A DNA stretch of 64,000 nucleotides, from assembly GCA_000686145.1 (NCBI GenBank), contig JMMB01000007.1, forward strand, positions 2,108,001 through 2,172,000, written 5' to 3'. This stretch comes from Peptostreptococcaceae bacterium VA2 (GTDB lineage: Bacteria; Bacillota; Clostridia; Peptostreptococcales; Peptostreptococcaceae). Shown one piece after another: positions 1-9,170 of the stretch (within the stretch, counting starts at the first letter, position 1; each line of letters begins with the position of its first letter). The position numbers were made by a program, and so were the translations under genes. The notes under the pieces were generated by a model. The model was not told the origin of the DNA and ran no database searches. It worked only from the letters and a program-made list of their open reading frames with translations.

Positions 1-502
1 TCTCATACTTGATTATATAATTATATAAATCCAAATTATCTATAATTAATTGATAATACCTTTTTCTTTCATCTTCATCTTCTACATTATCATTAATGTA
101 TTGTGCGCCTATAATCAACTTGTAAATATAGTTCTCCCAGTCAAATTTTTTCACAACTATATTTTTAAAATTACTATGACTTTCAGCAATTTCTGGATAC
201 GTTTCTAACAAGTAATCTCTTTTATGAACACAAAGTAGCGAATACCAAAACATTTCATCAAAATGAACATCACGATCTGTATCTAAATAATACTTTGATA
301 TTATTTCAAAAGCTTCATGAAATAGCTTATTTTTTGTATCTTCATTACCTTTAGCTATATACATAGGAAAACTTGGTGCTTCTTTAATAAATGCTGTATT
401 TTCTGTAAAATACTCTTCTTTATTCTTTATATTATCATTAAGAAAATCATTATAAAATTCTTCTTTATTTATATAGCTTTTCTTAAGTAGCCTAACTTCC
501 AT
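1..502 (-). CDS. Uncharacterised protein, N-terminal 167 residues only (runs off the left edge)
   Basis: The frame is open from an ATG at 502 to the window edge. Its start overlaps the stop of the preceding gene as TAATG, so the two genes are translationally coupled. The visible part begins MEVRLLKKSY, is acidic and Trp/Tyr-rich, and has no membrane segment or obvious catalytic motif. From memory it resembles the DUF6339 proteins that sit beside GHKL-type ATPases in restriction or defence loci, but I cannot confirm this. It is the fourth gene of the XRE / ATPase / 280-aa-protein operon and is most likely a component of the same system. Confidence 0.75.
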   Translation of the reverse strand, partial: MEVRLLKKSYINKEEFYNDFLNDNIKNKEEYFTENTAFIKEAPSFPMYIAKGNEDTKNKLFHEAFEIISKYYLDTDRDVHFDEMFWYSLLCVHKRDYLLETYPEIAESHSNFKNIVVKKFDWENYIYKLIIGAQYINDNVEDEDERKRYYQLIIDNLDLYNYIIKYE

Positions 503-1344
503 TACTTATATAACCCCCTTACTGCTGCTGTATATTTTTCTATTACTCTATCTGATATTAAATGAATAACTTCATCCATATTTTCCATGCTAACATCTTT
601 TATAGCCTTTGCCTTCATTAGATTGTATAGCTTTAAATCTAGCCCTTCTTCTGGTACATCTATATCATCTAAGTATACTACTTCACCATCTTCACTATTT
701 GTGTGAATGAATTTAAATATAGCTTTTTGCAGTCCCATATAAATATATGGATTGTTTAAAGTTCCACTTATATGTGAATCATTAAATTGTAGTTCTTCGT
801 TCTTATAATTAATTATTATTGTTTCACTATTTAATTCTATCTTTATATCAGATTTTAAGCTTGAATCTACTTTCTTTTCAAATAGATCCAATGGCTTTGA
901 TTGGCTTCCATCAAATGTAACTACATTAGAAAATCCTAATATAGAGTTTTTAGGTACTACTATTTCATTTTTAAATTCATTATAAAAAGAATTTAAGTCC
1001 AAGTTTTGTTCAAAATTAATTTTTTCTTTTGATTGTATTAATAATTGTAATACGGTTCTTTTACTTAGCGATATTCTAGACTTAGGAATATCTATATATT
1101 TTTGTCCTAAATTTATCTCAAAGAATTTATTATCTTTTGATTGTATTACTAATACTAACTTTGCCGCATTTTTTCTAAGTAAATTTGAAATAAAATCTGA
1201 GTCAATGTCACAATTTATTTCAAATTTATAGCCTTTTGTATTTTCATGTAAATCTATATCTAGTATAAAATTACTACTATCATAACTATTAGAGGTATTT
1301 GTTAGTATTGGATAAGGGAAGTTTGCATCTTTTTTATATATCAT
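502..1344 (-). CDS. Uncharacterised 280-aa protein of the GHKL-ATPase operon
   Basis: I do not recognise the family. The start is placed at the ATG at 1344 because GGAGG lies six bases upstream; that ribosome site is inside the last codons of the ATPase gene, whose stop is at 1346. Two earlier start codons in frame lack this spacing. The protein is soluble, mixed alpha/beta in composition, with no signal peptide, zinc cluster or nuclease motif that I can see. Its position between the ATPase and the partial gene, with overlaps at both ends, indicates that it works in the same complex or pathway. Confidence 0.8.
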   Translation of the reverse strand: MIYKKDANFPYPILTNTSNSYDSSNFILDIDLHENTKGYKFEINCDIDSDFISNLLRKNAAKLVLVIQSKDNKFFEINLGQKYIDIPKSRISLSKRTVLQLLIQSKEKINFEQNLDLNSFYNEFKNEIVVPKNSILGFSNVVTFDGSQSKPLDLFEKKVDSSLKSDIKIELNSETIIINYKNEELQFNDSHISGTLNNPYIYMGLQKAIFKFIHTNSEDGEVVYLDDIDVPEEGLDLKLYNLMKAKAIKDVSMENMDEVIHLISDRVIEKYTAAVRGLYK

Positions 1345-1345
1345 C

Positions 1346-3247
1346 TTATACCTCCACATAGTATACAAATTTTAAAGCTCTATTATATGATTCCTTTAGC
1401 TTCAATTGAATTTGTACTATACCTTTTTGTATTTTAATATCTTTTATTGAGTTCTTTGAAACTGTTAACGTATTCTTATTTGACATATCTGTTGCGCTAC
1501 TATAATTATCATTCATATTAAATTCATTGGCATATTCTTTGCCCATACCATCAACTATAGATAGTGCTAAGTTACATTTACTAGCCTTTTTTATATCAGG
1601 ACTTTGAGACAAGTCAAATTTAATATATTCTTTATCTCCAACTATCAATCTTTCTACAATTTCTGGATGAACGCTATAGCTTTCTAATTCTTTTTCGCTA
1701 TCACCTTTTGTTTTTACTTTTCTAACTCTTGGTGGATCTGTAGGATCTTGTTTTTTCTTTGGATCTTTGTTAGTTTTTTCTTTTTTCTTTCTTACTTCTG
1801 GATTTACTTTTACTACTGTTGTTTCTTTATCGCCCTTACTTAGTTTTATTGTAGGAGTAGATTTTGATAGATCTTTTTTAAATTGATTTTCTACTATATA
1901 TAATATATCTGATGTATTCATAGCTCCATCAGTAGGGTTATTCTTTTTAACTGCTTCTTCTATTTCTTTTGTTATGGCTTTTACTAAATTACTTATAAAT
2001 CTTTTTGCATTACTTTGTAGTTTTTGATCTTTTATATGTTCGTAAGAAAGCTCTGTATGAGATTCATTTTCTAATGATTTTAGAAACTCATCTTCTATTA
2101 TTGATTCTGGTATCATTACAGCATTGTATGGTTTTCTTACATTGTTTTTCATTTTTTTATCTTCTATTTTCATACCTATTGTTCTAATAATACCAACACG
2201 CCCGCTAGGTATCGAATCATCATACTTGAAATATAGTTTAAAGTTGTAATTAACTTTATCCTTGTCTTGTATAGTTATTATTTTTACATCTACATTTTCA
2301 TAAGTATCAAAGTATAAGGGTGTAAATATATCCTTAGTCTCACTTAGATCTTGAGTGTAGTAGTTATTATCTTTGATATATTTTTTTATTGTTTTACTAT
2401 TTATTTCTTTATCATTTATAATTACTTCTAGCTTTCCTTCAATTATTGCTATGAAGAAACTATCACATACACTTCTTAATATTTCTCTTTCGTCATTGAA
2501 TTGATCTCTTAAGTAAGGAATTATTATTTTTAATCCTCTTGTATCTTTTCTAAATACCTTATGAAAATTATTTTTGTATGGATGAAATTTAGTTTTATAT
2601 TCTTCTATGGATTCCTCATCAGTAAAATATCCTGTTGAACGATAAAATCTATCTTCATATTTATGTTCAATTAATTGAACTGTACCTCCAAGGTGTTGAT
2701 TTCCTTCTTCATCACAGTTTGCAAAGTACATCATATATAATTCTGATGCAGCATTAGATGCTATTTTACCTATACCATGTGATCCACCTCTTGATTTTTC
2801 AACAGTTTGATCCTCTTCTTCTGTGTGAACTCCCTTGTTGTAGGCATAGATACTCCATGTATCTCCTTTATTGTCGCTTTGACCGTTAACTGCACCTTTA
2901 AGGCCTTTTGTGTTGCTATCTTCAAATGATATGTAATTTATTTCTTCTACATCCATTTTATTTTTCATATGTTGTATTGTTTCTTTTGTGTAGCTGTTAC
3001 GTCCTTCAAGACAATTTACTCTTTTTTTAATTTCACTAAGCCCAGGTATATGTTCTTTTCCAACTTTACCTGTATTTATTGTTACTATAACAGGTTTTGT
3101 ACTACCAGGTAATTTTCCATCTAAAGAGTTTTGTATATTTTCTCTTACTAGCCCTGATATTCCATGGTTATAAAACCTTTCCAAAACCTTGTTGAATGTA
3201 GATTCTTCTATATAATCAATTGGTCTAAATTTCCATAAATTACTCAT
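1346..3247 (-). CDS. GHKL-family (MORC/MutL-like) ATP-binding protein, 633 aa
   Basis: All three ATP-binding boxes of the GHKL fold (Hsp90, gyrase B, MutL, histidine kinases) are readable. The N box is RENIQNSLD (E36, N40, D43), the first glycine box is FEDSNTKG around residue 110, and the second is GGSHGIGK at residues 154-161. A lysine-rich linker at about 490-525 leads to a beta-rich C-terminal domain. GHKL ATPases of this type are known from the MORC/MutL-homologue restriction systems described by Iyer, Abhiman and Aravind. The gene follows an XRE regulator by 18 bases and is coupled to the next gene. A role in anti-phage or restriction ATPase activity is inferred; the nuclease or methylase would lie beyond the window. 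Confidence 0.85.
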   Translation of the reverse strand: MSNLWKFRPIDYIEESTFNKVLERFYNHGISGLVRENIQNSLDGKLPGSTKPVIVTINTGKVGKEHIPGLSEIKKRVNCLEGRNSYTKETIQHMKNKMDVEEINYISFEDSNTKGLKGAVNGQSDNKGDTWSIYAYNKGVHTEEEDQTVEKSRGGSHGIGKIASNAASELYMMYFANCDEEGNQHLGGTVQLIEHKYEDRFYRSTGYFTDEESIEEYKTKFHPYKNNFHKVFRKDTRGLKIIIPYLRDQFNDEREILRSVCDSFFIAIIEGKLEVIINDKEINSKTIKKYIKDNNYYTQDLSETKDIFTPLYFDTYENVDVKIITIQDKDKVNYNFKLYFKYDDSIPSGRVGIIRTIGMKIEDKKMKNNVRKPYNAVMIPESIIEDEFLKSLENESHTELSYEHIKDQKLQSNAKRFISNLVKAITKEIEEAVKKNNPTDGAMNTSDILYIVENQFKKDLSKSTPTIKLSKGDKETTVVKVNPEVRKKKEKTNKDPKKKQDPTDPPRVRKVKTKGDSEKELESYSVHPEIVERLIVGDKEYIKFDLSQSPDIKKASKCNLALSIVDGMGKEYANEFNMNDNYSSATDMSNKNTLTVSKNSIKDIKIQKGIVQIQLKLKESYNRALKFVYYVEV

Positions 3248-3265
3248 TACTTCTCCTCTTAAATA

Positions 3266-3817
3266 TTAATACTCTTTTATTTTTTCTTTTGCTTCTTCTA
3301 GTTTTAGTTTTATTACAAATTCTAGTGTTTTATTTACTTCTTTATAAAAATCTTCTCTAAACGTCTTTGTATCCATAACAACATCATCTATATTATTATT
3401 TTTTTGAATTCTTTTTACGTATTCTTCATACTCAACACCTCTTAGCTTTTGATGAACGCTATACAATTTATCTAGTGAGAAATTTTCTTTTAATATATTG
3501 TAGTCTGCTTTATCTCCTGCCCACTTGTCTAAGGTTTCTTTGTACTCCTTTTTTTGGGATACTTCTTTTGCAAATTTTATTCCTTCCTCGTATGGTTCTG
3601 CTGCTTTTATTTCCATATTTAAATTAGGAGATAGCTCCCAAAGATCTATTTCTAATTCATCTATTATTTTGGTAAGTATTTCTAGGTTTGGTTCTCTTTG
3701 CCCTTGCTCATATTTTGCAATGGCATGTTTTGTTACACCTATTTTATTTGCTAGATCATTTTGTGTTAATTTTTTTCTTTTTCTAGCTTCTTTTACCTTT
3801 ACCCCTATGTTTTGCAT
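3266..3817 (-). CDS. XRE-family transcriptional regulator, first gene of the ATPase operon
   Basis: Residues 6-60 form a Cro/C1-type helix-turn-helix (KVKEARKRKKLTQNDLANKI, then GVTKHAIAKYEQGQREPN). The remaining 120 residues are helical and highly charged without a recognisable domain. The start has AGGGTGAT upstream. It leads a minus-strand operon with the GHKL ATPase and two further genes. Fused or adjacent XRE proteins commonly repress restriction operons to delay nuclease expression, so autoregulation of this locus is the likely job (inference). Confidence 0.85.
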   Translation of the reverse strand: MQNIGVKVKEARKRKKLTQNDLANKIGVTKHAIAKYEQGQREPNLEILTKIIDELEIDLWELSPNLNMEIKAAEPYEEGIKFAKEVSQKKEYKETLDKWAGDKADYNILKENFSLDKLYSVHQKLRGVEYEEYVKRIQKNNNIDDVVMDTKTFREDFYKEVNKTLEFVIKLKLEEAKEKIKEY

Positions 3818-3937
3818 TTTATCACCCTATATAATAATAACCCATATTGTACCATTTTTCCAATATTTTCTTCAAACAAACCCACTTTGTATTTCAATTG
3901 ATTATTGCACTTAATTGATATTAAATACAATAAAAAT

Positions 3938-3960
3938 GGCTATGACATTTTGTCATAGCC
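3938..3960 (-). terminator. Rho-independent terminator
   Basis: A perfect 10-bp stem (GGCTATGACA / TGTCATAGCC) with a 3-base loop. On the minus strand it is followed by ATTTTTATTG, so it ends transcription of the small membrane-protein gene to its right. Confidence 0.8.
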
Positions 3961-4079
3961 TACATATATATGAGTATAATCTCAATACGTTAAATACAAG
4001 TATTTACCTAAATAATCCTCTGGTGACAAATAAAGATAAAGTCATTCACATTAAGGTATTTTGAATTTTTCGATTTGTT

Positions 4080-4334
4080 TTATTTTAGAATTGTAACTAT
4101 TGCTATAGTTCCTAAAAATATAAGTAAGTAAATTATATCACCGACTTTAAGTGTAGTATTTTCATTCTGATTATTATTTAGTTTACGTCTTCTTAGAAGT
4201 GGCTGTTTCGCACCTGCTAGCCTTTTATTCCACTCATCTGTATTTTCACCAAATCTTCTTTCTGGAGCTACTTTATAGTTACTATGATCATGTTTAGTAG
4301 TTTCATTCCCTGTTATTTTATGTTTTTTATACAT
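4080..4334 (-). CDS. Small protein with C-terminal membrane anchor, 84 aa
   Basis: I do not recognise the family. The start at 4334 is chosen because GGGGGAG lies seven bases upstream; the frame is open 36 bases further but has no ribosome site there. Residues 1-55 are basic and hydrophilic, with several Lys/His/Arg clusters. The last 20 residues (IIYLLIFLGTIAIVTIL) form a single membrane segment, so the protein is probably tail-anchored with the basic part in the cytoplasm. It is monocistronic with its own terminator. Confidence 0.65.
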   Translation of the reverse strand: MYKKHKITGNETTKHDHSNYKVAPERRFGENTDEWNKRLAGAKQPLLRRRKLNNNQNENTTLKVGDIIYLLIFLGTIAIVTILK

Positions 4335-4431
4335 TGCTACTCCCCCGCAATAAAATACATCTTTTACCAATTATTATATCATATTGTGACAAAGTTTTAT
4401 GTTATTTTTACAATTTATCAAATCAAACAGT

Positions 4432-4650
4432 TTATATATTTACTTTGATAACATTATTACTAATATGTTCTAAAAACTTATTAAAATCGTCCCCTGATAT
4501 ATTAAATGTTTCTGTATTTATAGCAGGATGAAAATTAAGGTTTTCACCATCTAGTAATTCACTATCTATCAATAACTCCACCTTGCTATTTACATCATTT
4601 ATAACGCTAAATGGATTTACACTTCCAGGTGTTACCTTTAACAGTTCATA
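4432..4650 (-). pseudogene. Truncated second copy of prolyl-tRNA deacylase ProX (C-terminal half)
   Basis: The 72 codons match the C-terminal half of the intact proX at 12205-12687 with one amino-acid difference (Glu for Lys in LLDGENLN). The N-terminal half is missing: the coding part joins directly to DNA that in the other copy lies upstream of the gene, as if about 300 bases were deleted. The ATG at 4653 comes from the junction and has no ribosome site. Downstream of it sits a diverged copy of the same hairpin found upstream of the intact gene. It is a duplication relic. Confidence 0.85.
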
Positions 4651-4680
4651 CATAATTTTATATTAATTTTAAGAATTATA

Positions 4681-4747
4681 AAAGCCCCCTTATCTTAGTC
4701 ACAATAATCACCACCAGCGATTTATGTGTCTACTATAAGAGGGCTTT
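4681..4747 (-). terminator. Terminator of the PTS operon; copy of the hairpin upstream of proX
   Basis: AAAGCCCCCTTATCTTAGT pairs with ACTATAAGAGGGCTTT around a variable inner hairpin; the minus-strand transcript ends in GGGGGCTTTTATAATT. The same outer stem with a different inner loop occurs at 12756-12817. Here it sits 18 bases after the EIIC stop codon and can terminate that operon. Confidence 0.7.
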
Positions 4748-4765
4748 AGTATAAATTATATAGTT

Positions 4766-6130
4766 TTAAGCAACTTTGCTTGCTTCTTCTTTATTTTTCT
4801 TATTAAAACTTACACCTATCAGTACTACTAATATACCAACAAGTACCGCTGTAAGACCTATTCCGCCTACAAACTCTTGTACCTTACCTAAGAATATACC
4901 AGCCACACCAAAATCTCCATCTGAGAATGTTGAGTTTGCTATACCTAAGTTACCAAGTACAGGAAGCAATGCTACTGGTAATAATGATATTATTATACCA
5001 TTTAAGAATGAACCTATTATCGCTCCTCTTCTACCGCCAGTTGAGTTTGCAAATACTGCTGATGTAGCTCCTGTGAAGAAGTGAGGTACGACACCTGGTA
5101 TTATTATAGTAAGTCCCATAACACCAAGTGCTAACATTGAAACTATACCACCAACAAATGAACTTATAAATCCTATTAAAACTGCATTTGGAGCATAAGG
5201 AAATACTATTGGACAGTCTAGTGCTGGTTTAGAATTAGGTACTAATTTTGTAGCTATACCTTTAAATGCAGGTACTATTTCATTTAAAACTAATCTAACA
5301 CCATTTTGTATTAATATAAATCCTGCTGCAAATGTTAAGGCTTGTATCATTGAGTATACTATAAAGTTTTTACCATCAGATAAATTAGTTTCTATAAATT
5401 CGCTACCTGCAACCAACGCTACTACTATATATAAAGTTAACATAGTTATAGATATTGATACTGCTGAGTCTCTTAAGAAGCTTAAAGACTTTGGAACTTT
5501 CATTTCTTCAGTAGATTTAGATCCCTTACCTACTAATTTTCCAACTAATGCCGCAAACGCATATCCTATTGATGAGAAATGACCAAGTGCTACTGCATCG
5601 CTTTTAGTTATGCCTTTCATAAAAGGCTGACATATTGCAGGAGATAATACCATTATAAGTCCTAATGCAAGAGAACCTGTGAATATTAAATGAACTCCAC
5701 TCATTCCACCTGAAACTAATATAACAGCTATCATACATGCCATAAATAAAGTATGATGTCCAGTTAAGAATATATACTTAAACTTAGTAACTCTTGCTAT
5801 GAATATGTTAAATACCATACCGAAAGTCATTATAAGTGCTGTTGTTGTACCAAACTCATCCATAGCCATAGCAACTACAGCTTCATTGTTAGGTATAACA
5901 CCTTTTACATTAAATCCATATTCAAACATTTTCCCAAAAGGCTCTAATGCCCCAACTATAATTCCTGCTGCAGCTGAAATTACAACAAATCCAACCATAG
6001 CTTTAAGTGTACCTTTTATTATATCCTCTATAGGTTTCTTTTGAAGTAATAATCCTATTAAAACCATCATTCCTATTAAAACTGCAGGTTCAGACACAAA
6101 GTCTACGATTACTTTTAAAAATCCATTCAT
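4766..6130 (-). CDS. PTS ascorbate-type EIIC permease (UlaA/SgaT-like), 454 aa
   Basis: A polytopic membrane protein with about ten to twelve hydrophobic segments and the family-typical stretches GHHTLFMACM and GATSAVFANSTGGRRGA. UlaA-type EIIC proteins carry L-ascorbate or a related sugar acid across the membrane while EIIB phosphorylates it. The length fits the family (about 450 aa). It is the last gene of a four-gene operon: PRD regulator, EIIA, EIIB, EIIC. The actual substrate cannot be read from sequence, because many paralogues of this family transport other polyols or sugar acids. No UlaD/E/F-type catabolic enzymes lie next to it, which is unusual for a true ascorbate operon. Confidence 0.9.
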   Translation of the reverse strand: MNGFLKVIVDFVSEPAVLIGMMVLIGLLLQKKPIEDIIKGTLKAMVGFVVISAAAGIIVGALEPFGKMFEYGFNVKGVIPNNEAVVAMAMDEFGTTTALIMTFGMVFNIFIARVTKFKYIFLTGHHTLFMACMIAVILVSGGMSGVHLIFTGSLALGLIMVLSPAICQPFMKGITKSDAVALGHFSSIGYAFAALVGKLVGKGSKSTEEMKVPKSLSFLRDSAVSISITMLTLYIVVALVAGSEFIETNLSDGKNFIVYSMIQALTFAAGFILIQNGVRLVLNEIVPAFKGIATKLVPNSKPALDCPIVFPYAPNAVLIGFISSFVGGIVSMLALGVMGLTIIIPGVVPHFFTGATSAVFANSTGGRRGAIIGSFLNGIIISLLPVALLPVLGNLGIANSTFSDGDFGVAGIFLGKVQEFVGGIGLTAVLVGILVVLIGVSFNKKNKEEASKVA

Positions 6131-6224
6131 TTTTTAATCTCCCATCTATGTTTTATAATAAGTTCTAGATAATAAAGAAGTAAATTTAATATTAATTTAC
6201 TTCTTTATTATTAATTTTCATTTA

Positions 6225-6497
6225 TTAGCAACCTAATTTTTCTTGTAACTTAACTTTTAGCTCATCTTTGTCAAATAAAGCGTCTAATATTATTAAGTTT
6301 GGTAAGTGAGAAGCACTATCTTCTAAATCTCTAGCTGTTATAAATATATCTGCTTGATCTGCTGTTGCATCAGCTAATGAACTATGAGTTACTTCACATC
6401 CGATTATTCCTAATTCATTTAATACCTCATTTGCATTCATTTCTACCATAAAACTTGATCCTAATCCTGATCCACAAACTGCCATTATTCTTTTCAT
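6225..6497 (-). CDS. PTS EIIB subunit (ascorbate/lactose-type), 90 aa
   Basis: The N-terminus reads MKRIMAVCGSGLGSS: a P-loop-like phosphocysteine site in which Cys8 receives the phosphoryl group from EIIA and passes it to the incoming sugar. Length and layout fit the SgaB/UlaB family. It starts one base after the EIIA stop region, with TGGAGGTAAT upstream, and precedes the EIIC gene by about 95 bases. It is a cytoplasmic component of the same transporter. Confidence 0.9.
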   Translation of the reverse strand: MKRIMAVCGSGLGSSFMVEMNANEVLNELGIIGCEVTHSSLADATADQADIFITARDLEDSASHLPNLIILDALFDKDELKVKLQEKLGC

Positions 6498-6498
6498 A

Positions 6499-6900
6499 TT
6501 ACATTACCTCCATGATTTCTTCTTCATTATTTGAATTTAATATTTTATTTAATTTATCCTCATCCATACAAACACCAGCTACACTTTGCATTAACTCCAG
6601 ATGTGAAGTACTATCTGTTGCACTTAATGTCATAAATAACCTTACTTCTTTTCCTAAAAAATCAACTGGCTCGTTTAATTTAAGTACACATAGTTCAGTT
6701 TTTATAGCTCCATCTTCTGGTCTTGCATGTGGCATCGCTATTTTAGGTGCTATGCAAAAGTATGGTCCAAATTCTTCTATTTTGTTCATTATTGCATCAA
6801 AGTAAGATTTTTTTATATATCCCTTTTCTTCTAAGTGATCACATGATATTTTTATAGCTTCTTTATAATCTTTAACTCTGTCTTTAACTTTAACTATCAT
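6499..6900 (-). CDS. PTS EIIA subunit (fructose/mannitol/ascorbate type), 133 aa
   Basis: The active-site signature AMPHARPEDG is present with the phosphoryl-accepting His at residue 58. EIIA takes phosphate from HPr and gives it to Cys8 of the neighbouring EIIB. The sequence also resembles the C-terminal EIIA domain of the regulator encoded just upstream, whose motif is identical (VAMPHARPEDG); the pair probably arose by duplication within the operon. The ribosome site is GGGGGAAAG. Confidence 0.9.
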   Translation of the reverse strand: MIVKVKDRVKDYKEAIKISCDHLEEKGYIKKSYFDAIMNKIEEFGPYFCIAPKIAMPHARPEDGAIKTELCVLKLNEPVDFLGKEVRLFMTLSATDSTSHLELMQSVAGVCMDEDKLNKILNSNNEEEIMEVM

Positions 6901-6922
6901 TGCTTTCCCCCATTGTTTGACT

Positions 6923-8941
6923 TTATGAATGTTTTTTTATTATATCTAATACTACTTTTTTATCAGTAGCATTTATTATATTCTCTATATTTTCTTTTTT
7001 TGATAAAATCTGATTTAAGGATGCAAGTGCATTTAAATGAGATTGCTTATCCTTTGGAGCTAAGGTTATAAATAATCTAGCTTTATGTCTTTCATTTTGA
7101 GAAAACTTTATTTCTTCTTTAAAGGTTGTAAGGCTAATTCCCAATTTATTTACTCCATCCTCAGGTCTTGCATGTGGCATTGCTACATTTGGCGCTAATA
7201 TTATGTAAGGACCTAAGTTTTCAATACTTTTTATCATTGCTTTTGTATAATCATCATTTATTCTACCTAAGTCTTTAAGGCTTTTAGCACTGATTTGTAT
7301 TGCTTCTTTCCAATCACTTGATTTTTGGTTTAGACTTATATTTTCTTCTTTTAAAATATCGCTTAAGGTCAATTTATAATTTTCTACTTTTTCCCTAGCT
7401 GATATTAATATACTTTTTATTTCTTCTTTTAATTTTTCTTTATTATTAATAGTTGTATGTTTTTCTACACTACTCATTATTTTCTTTAATAGTTGTTGTT
7501 CTAAGTTAAATTTAGATTGTGTATTTGATATTTGTGATATTAAGTTTTGCTTGTCCAAATCTGTAAGTATTGGATTTACCTTTATTACCTTTGTATTTCC
7601 TTCACTTATATCTACAGTGCTTATTGCAAAATCATAAGCTTTATCATACTGTTTAAAAGCTGATAATGATAACACATCATTGATTTCTATTAAGTCAAAT
7701 AATTGTTCTATTTGATTTTTTAAAAGTTGAGATGTTGCCATTCCTGAGTTACACACTATAATTATCTTAGGTGTTTTTATTTCAACTCCCATTTTAGTTG
7801 TGTATCCACCAAAATACATTGCTATATAAGCTAGTTCATCATCATTTAAAAACATCCCTAAGGCCTCTTCTATATGCTTTACAACTTGTTTTGTAAATTG
7901 ATATATAGGTTTATACTTTTCTTTAACTTCATCTTTTATAAAGTTTGGATAATAAATTCCATATCTAACTTTAAACAGAGTTGGCATTAAATGCTCAAAT
8001 ATATTCATAGAAAGCTTTTCATAATCATCAATTGATATACAAGATATTTTTTCAAATTCTTTAACCATCATTTTTATAGATCCAATATACTTTTGTGCTA
8101 ATTTTTCATTTAAAAATAATTCTCTAATTTGTTTATCTTTTGTTAAAAATGTTTGTATGTAATATACTTCATTTTCATGTATATCAACTTTAAGTTCCTT
8201 TTTTATAATCTCAAGCAAAATCTTAGATTCTTTATTGCTATCATTGTTTTCAAAAAACTCTTTGTCTTCTTTATATAAGAAATTACTATCATTATTTTTA
8301 TTGTAGTAATATTTATAAAAACTAGCTAAATACATTAAAATATAATTTATAGAGCTATATTTGAGTATATTGTTTTCTTCTTTTTCTATTGTTGATTTTA
8401 TAGAATTATACTCATTTAGGAATTCATATTCATCAAATAAATAATTATATTCATTATATAAATTTATAAATAAATATCTTCTATTGTTTACTTTGCCTTC
8501 TATTTTATAGCCACTTGATGAAATAAGTTCTAAGTTGTATTTGTTTATGTAATTTCTTACATACTTTATATCACCTAGTATTGTATTTCTGCTTACTTCT
8601 AATTTGTCACAAAGCTTTTCTATAGTTAGTTTTTCTTTGAGAATTAACAAATCTATTATTATCTTTATATATCTTTCTTTTGGTGAAAGTATATAATCTT
8701 CTTTTGAAACCCTTAATAATTTTTTTGCTTCTTCCTTATCTATTGGACCTAAATAATACCCTAAGCTTCTAATATTATTTAAGTTTATATTTTTACTTTC
8801 TAGATAATCTTGCAACTTAACTATGTCATAATATGTAGTTCTCTTTGATATACCTAATATTTTTGATATTTCTTCTGTATTTATATAGTCGGTTTTTGTC
8901 AATATTTCCAATATATTTTGCAATCGTTTATTTATATACAT
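6923..8941 (-). CDS. PRD-domain PTS-controlled transcriptional activator (BglG/MtlR-like), 672 aa
   Basis: The domain order is visible: an N-terminal helix-turn-helix (residues 5-60), a second HTH (about 95-150), two PRD regions (about 180-390; candidate phosphorylated histidines His317 and His356), an EIIB-like domain with the loop VCNSGMATSQ (Cys397), and a C-terminal EIIA-like domain (AMPHARPEDG, His590). This is the MtlR/LicR-type architecture: DNA-binding activators whose activity is set by phosphorylation from HPr and the cognate EIIB. It opens the operon and is followed after 22 bases by EIIA, so it most likely activates its own PTS genes when substrate drains phosphate from the transporter. 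Confidence 0.9.
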   Translation of the reverse strand: MYINKRLQNILEILTKTDYINTEEISKILGISKRTTYYDIVKLQDYLESKNINLNNIRSLGYYLGPIDKEEAKKLLRVSKEDYILSPKERYIKIIIDLLILKEKLTIEKLCDKLEVSRNTILGDIKYVRNYINKYNLELISSSGYKIEGKVNNRRYLFINLYNEYNYLFDEYEFLNEYNSIKSTIEKEENNILKYSSINYILMYLASFYKYYYNKNNDSNFLYKEDKEFFENNDSNKESKILLEIIKKELKVDIHENEVYYIQTFLTKDKQIRELFLNEKLAQKYIGSIKMMVKEFEKISCISIDDYEKLSMNIFEHLMPTLFKVRYGIYYPNFIKDEVKEKYKPIYQFTKQVVKHIEEALGMFLNDDELAYIAMYFGGYTTKMGVEIKTPKIIIVCNSGMATSQLLKNQIEQLFDLIEINDVLSLSAFKQYDKAYDFAISTVDISEGNTKVIKVNPILTDLDKQNLISQISNTQSKFNLEQQLLKKIMSSVEKHTTINNKEKLKEEIKSILISAREKVENYKLTLSDILKEENISLNQKSSDWKEAIQISAKSLKDLGRINDDYTKAMIKSIENLGPYIILAPNVAMPHARPEDGVNKLGISLTTFKEEIKFSQNERHKARLFITLAPKDKQSHLNALASLNQILSKKENIENIINATDKKVVLDIIKKHS

Positions 8942-9068
8942 TTTGTTTGCCTTTCTTGATTTAAGTATACTACCTTTTTATTTTGCACAGAAGATTAAAA
9001 ATAGTCAATTTATTTGTGCAATTTTTTAGACTGTTGTTTTTAAAACAGTTATTTATTTTATCACTTTA

Positions 9069-9096
9069 TAAGCGTCAAAGAGGTGATTTACGCTTA
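9069..9096. promoter_or_regulatory. Inverted repeat upstream of the PTS regulator gene
   Basis: TAAGCGT and ACGCTTA form a 7-bp inverted repeat with 14 bases between, about 130 bases upstream of the regulator start codon. It could be an activator binding site for the PTS operon; only the symmetry supports this. Confidence 0.3.
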
Positions 9097-9128
9097 GCAA
9101 TTATTAATTTATAGGGGTTTGTTGTAAA

Positions 9129-9159
9129 AAAAAGTTTGAACATAAAGTCCAAACTTTTT
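9129..9159 (-). terminator. Terminator of hepT
   Basis: AAAAAGTTTG and CAAACTTTTT pair around an 11-base loop, giving a T-run on either strand. It lies 12 bases after the hepT stop. A near-identical copy occurs at 12935-12970. Confidence 0.75.
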
Positions 9160-9170
9160 AATCTACTTAT

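Noticed and set aside
4776-6044. Plus-strand frames inside the EIIC gene.
   Set aside because: They lie antisense to a well-supported PTS permease and have atypical composition.
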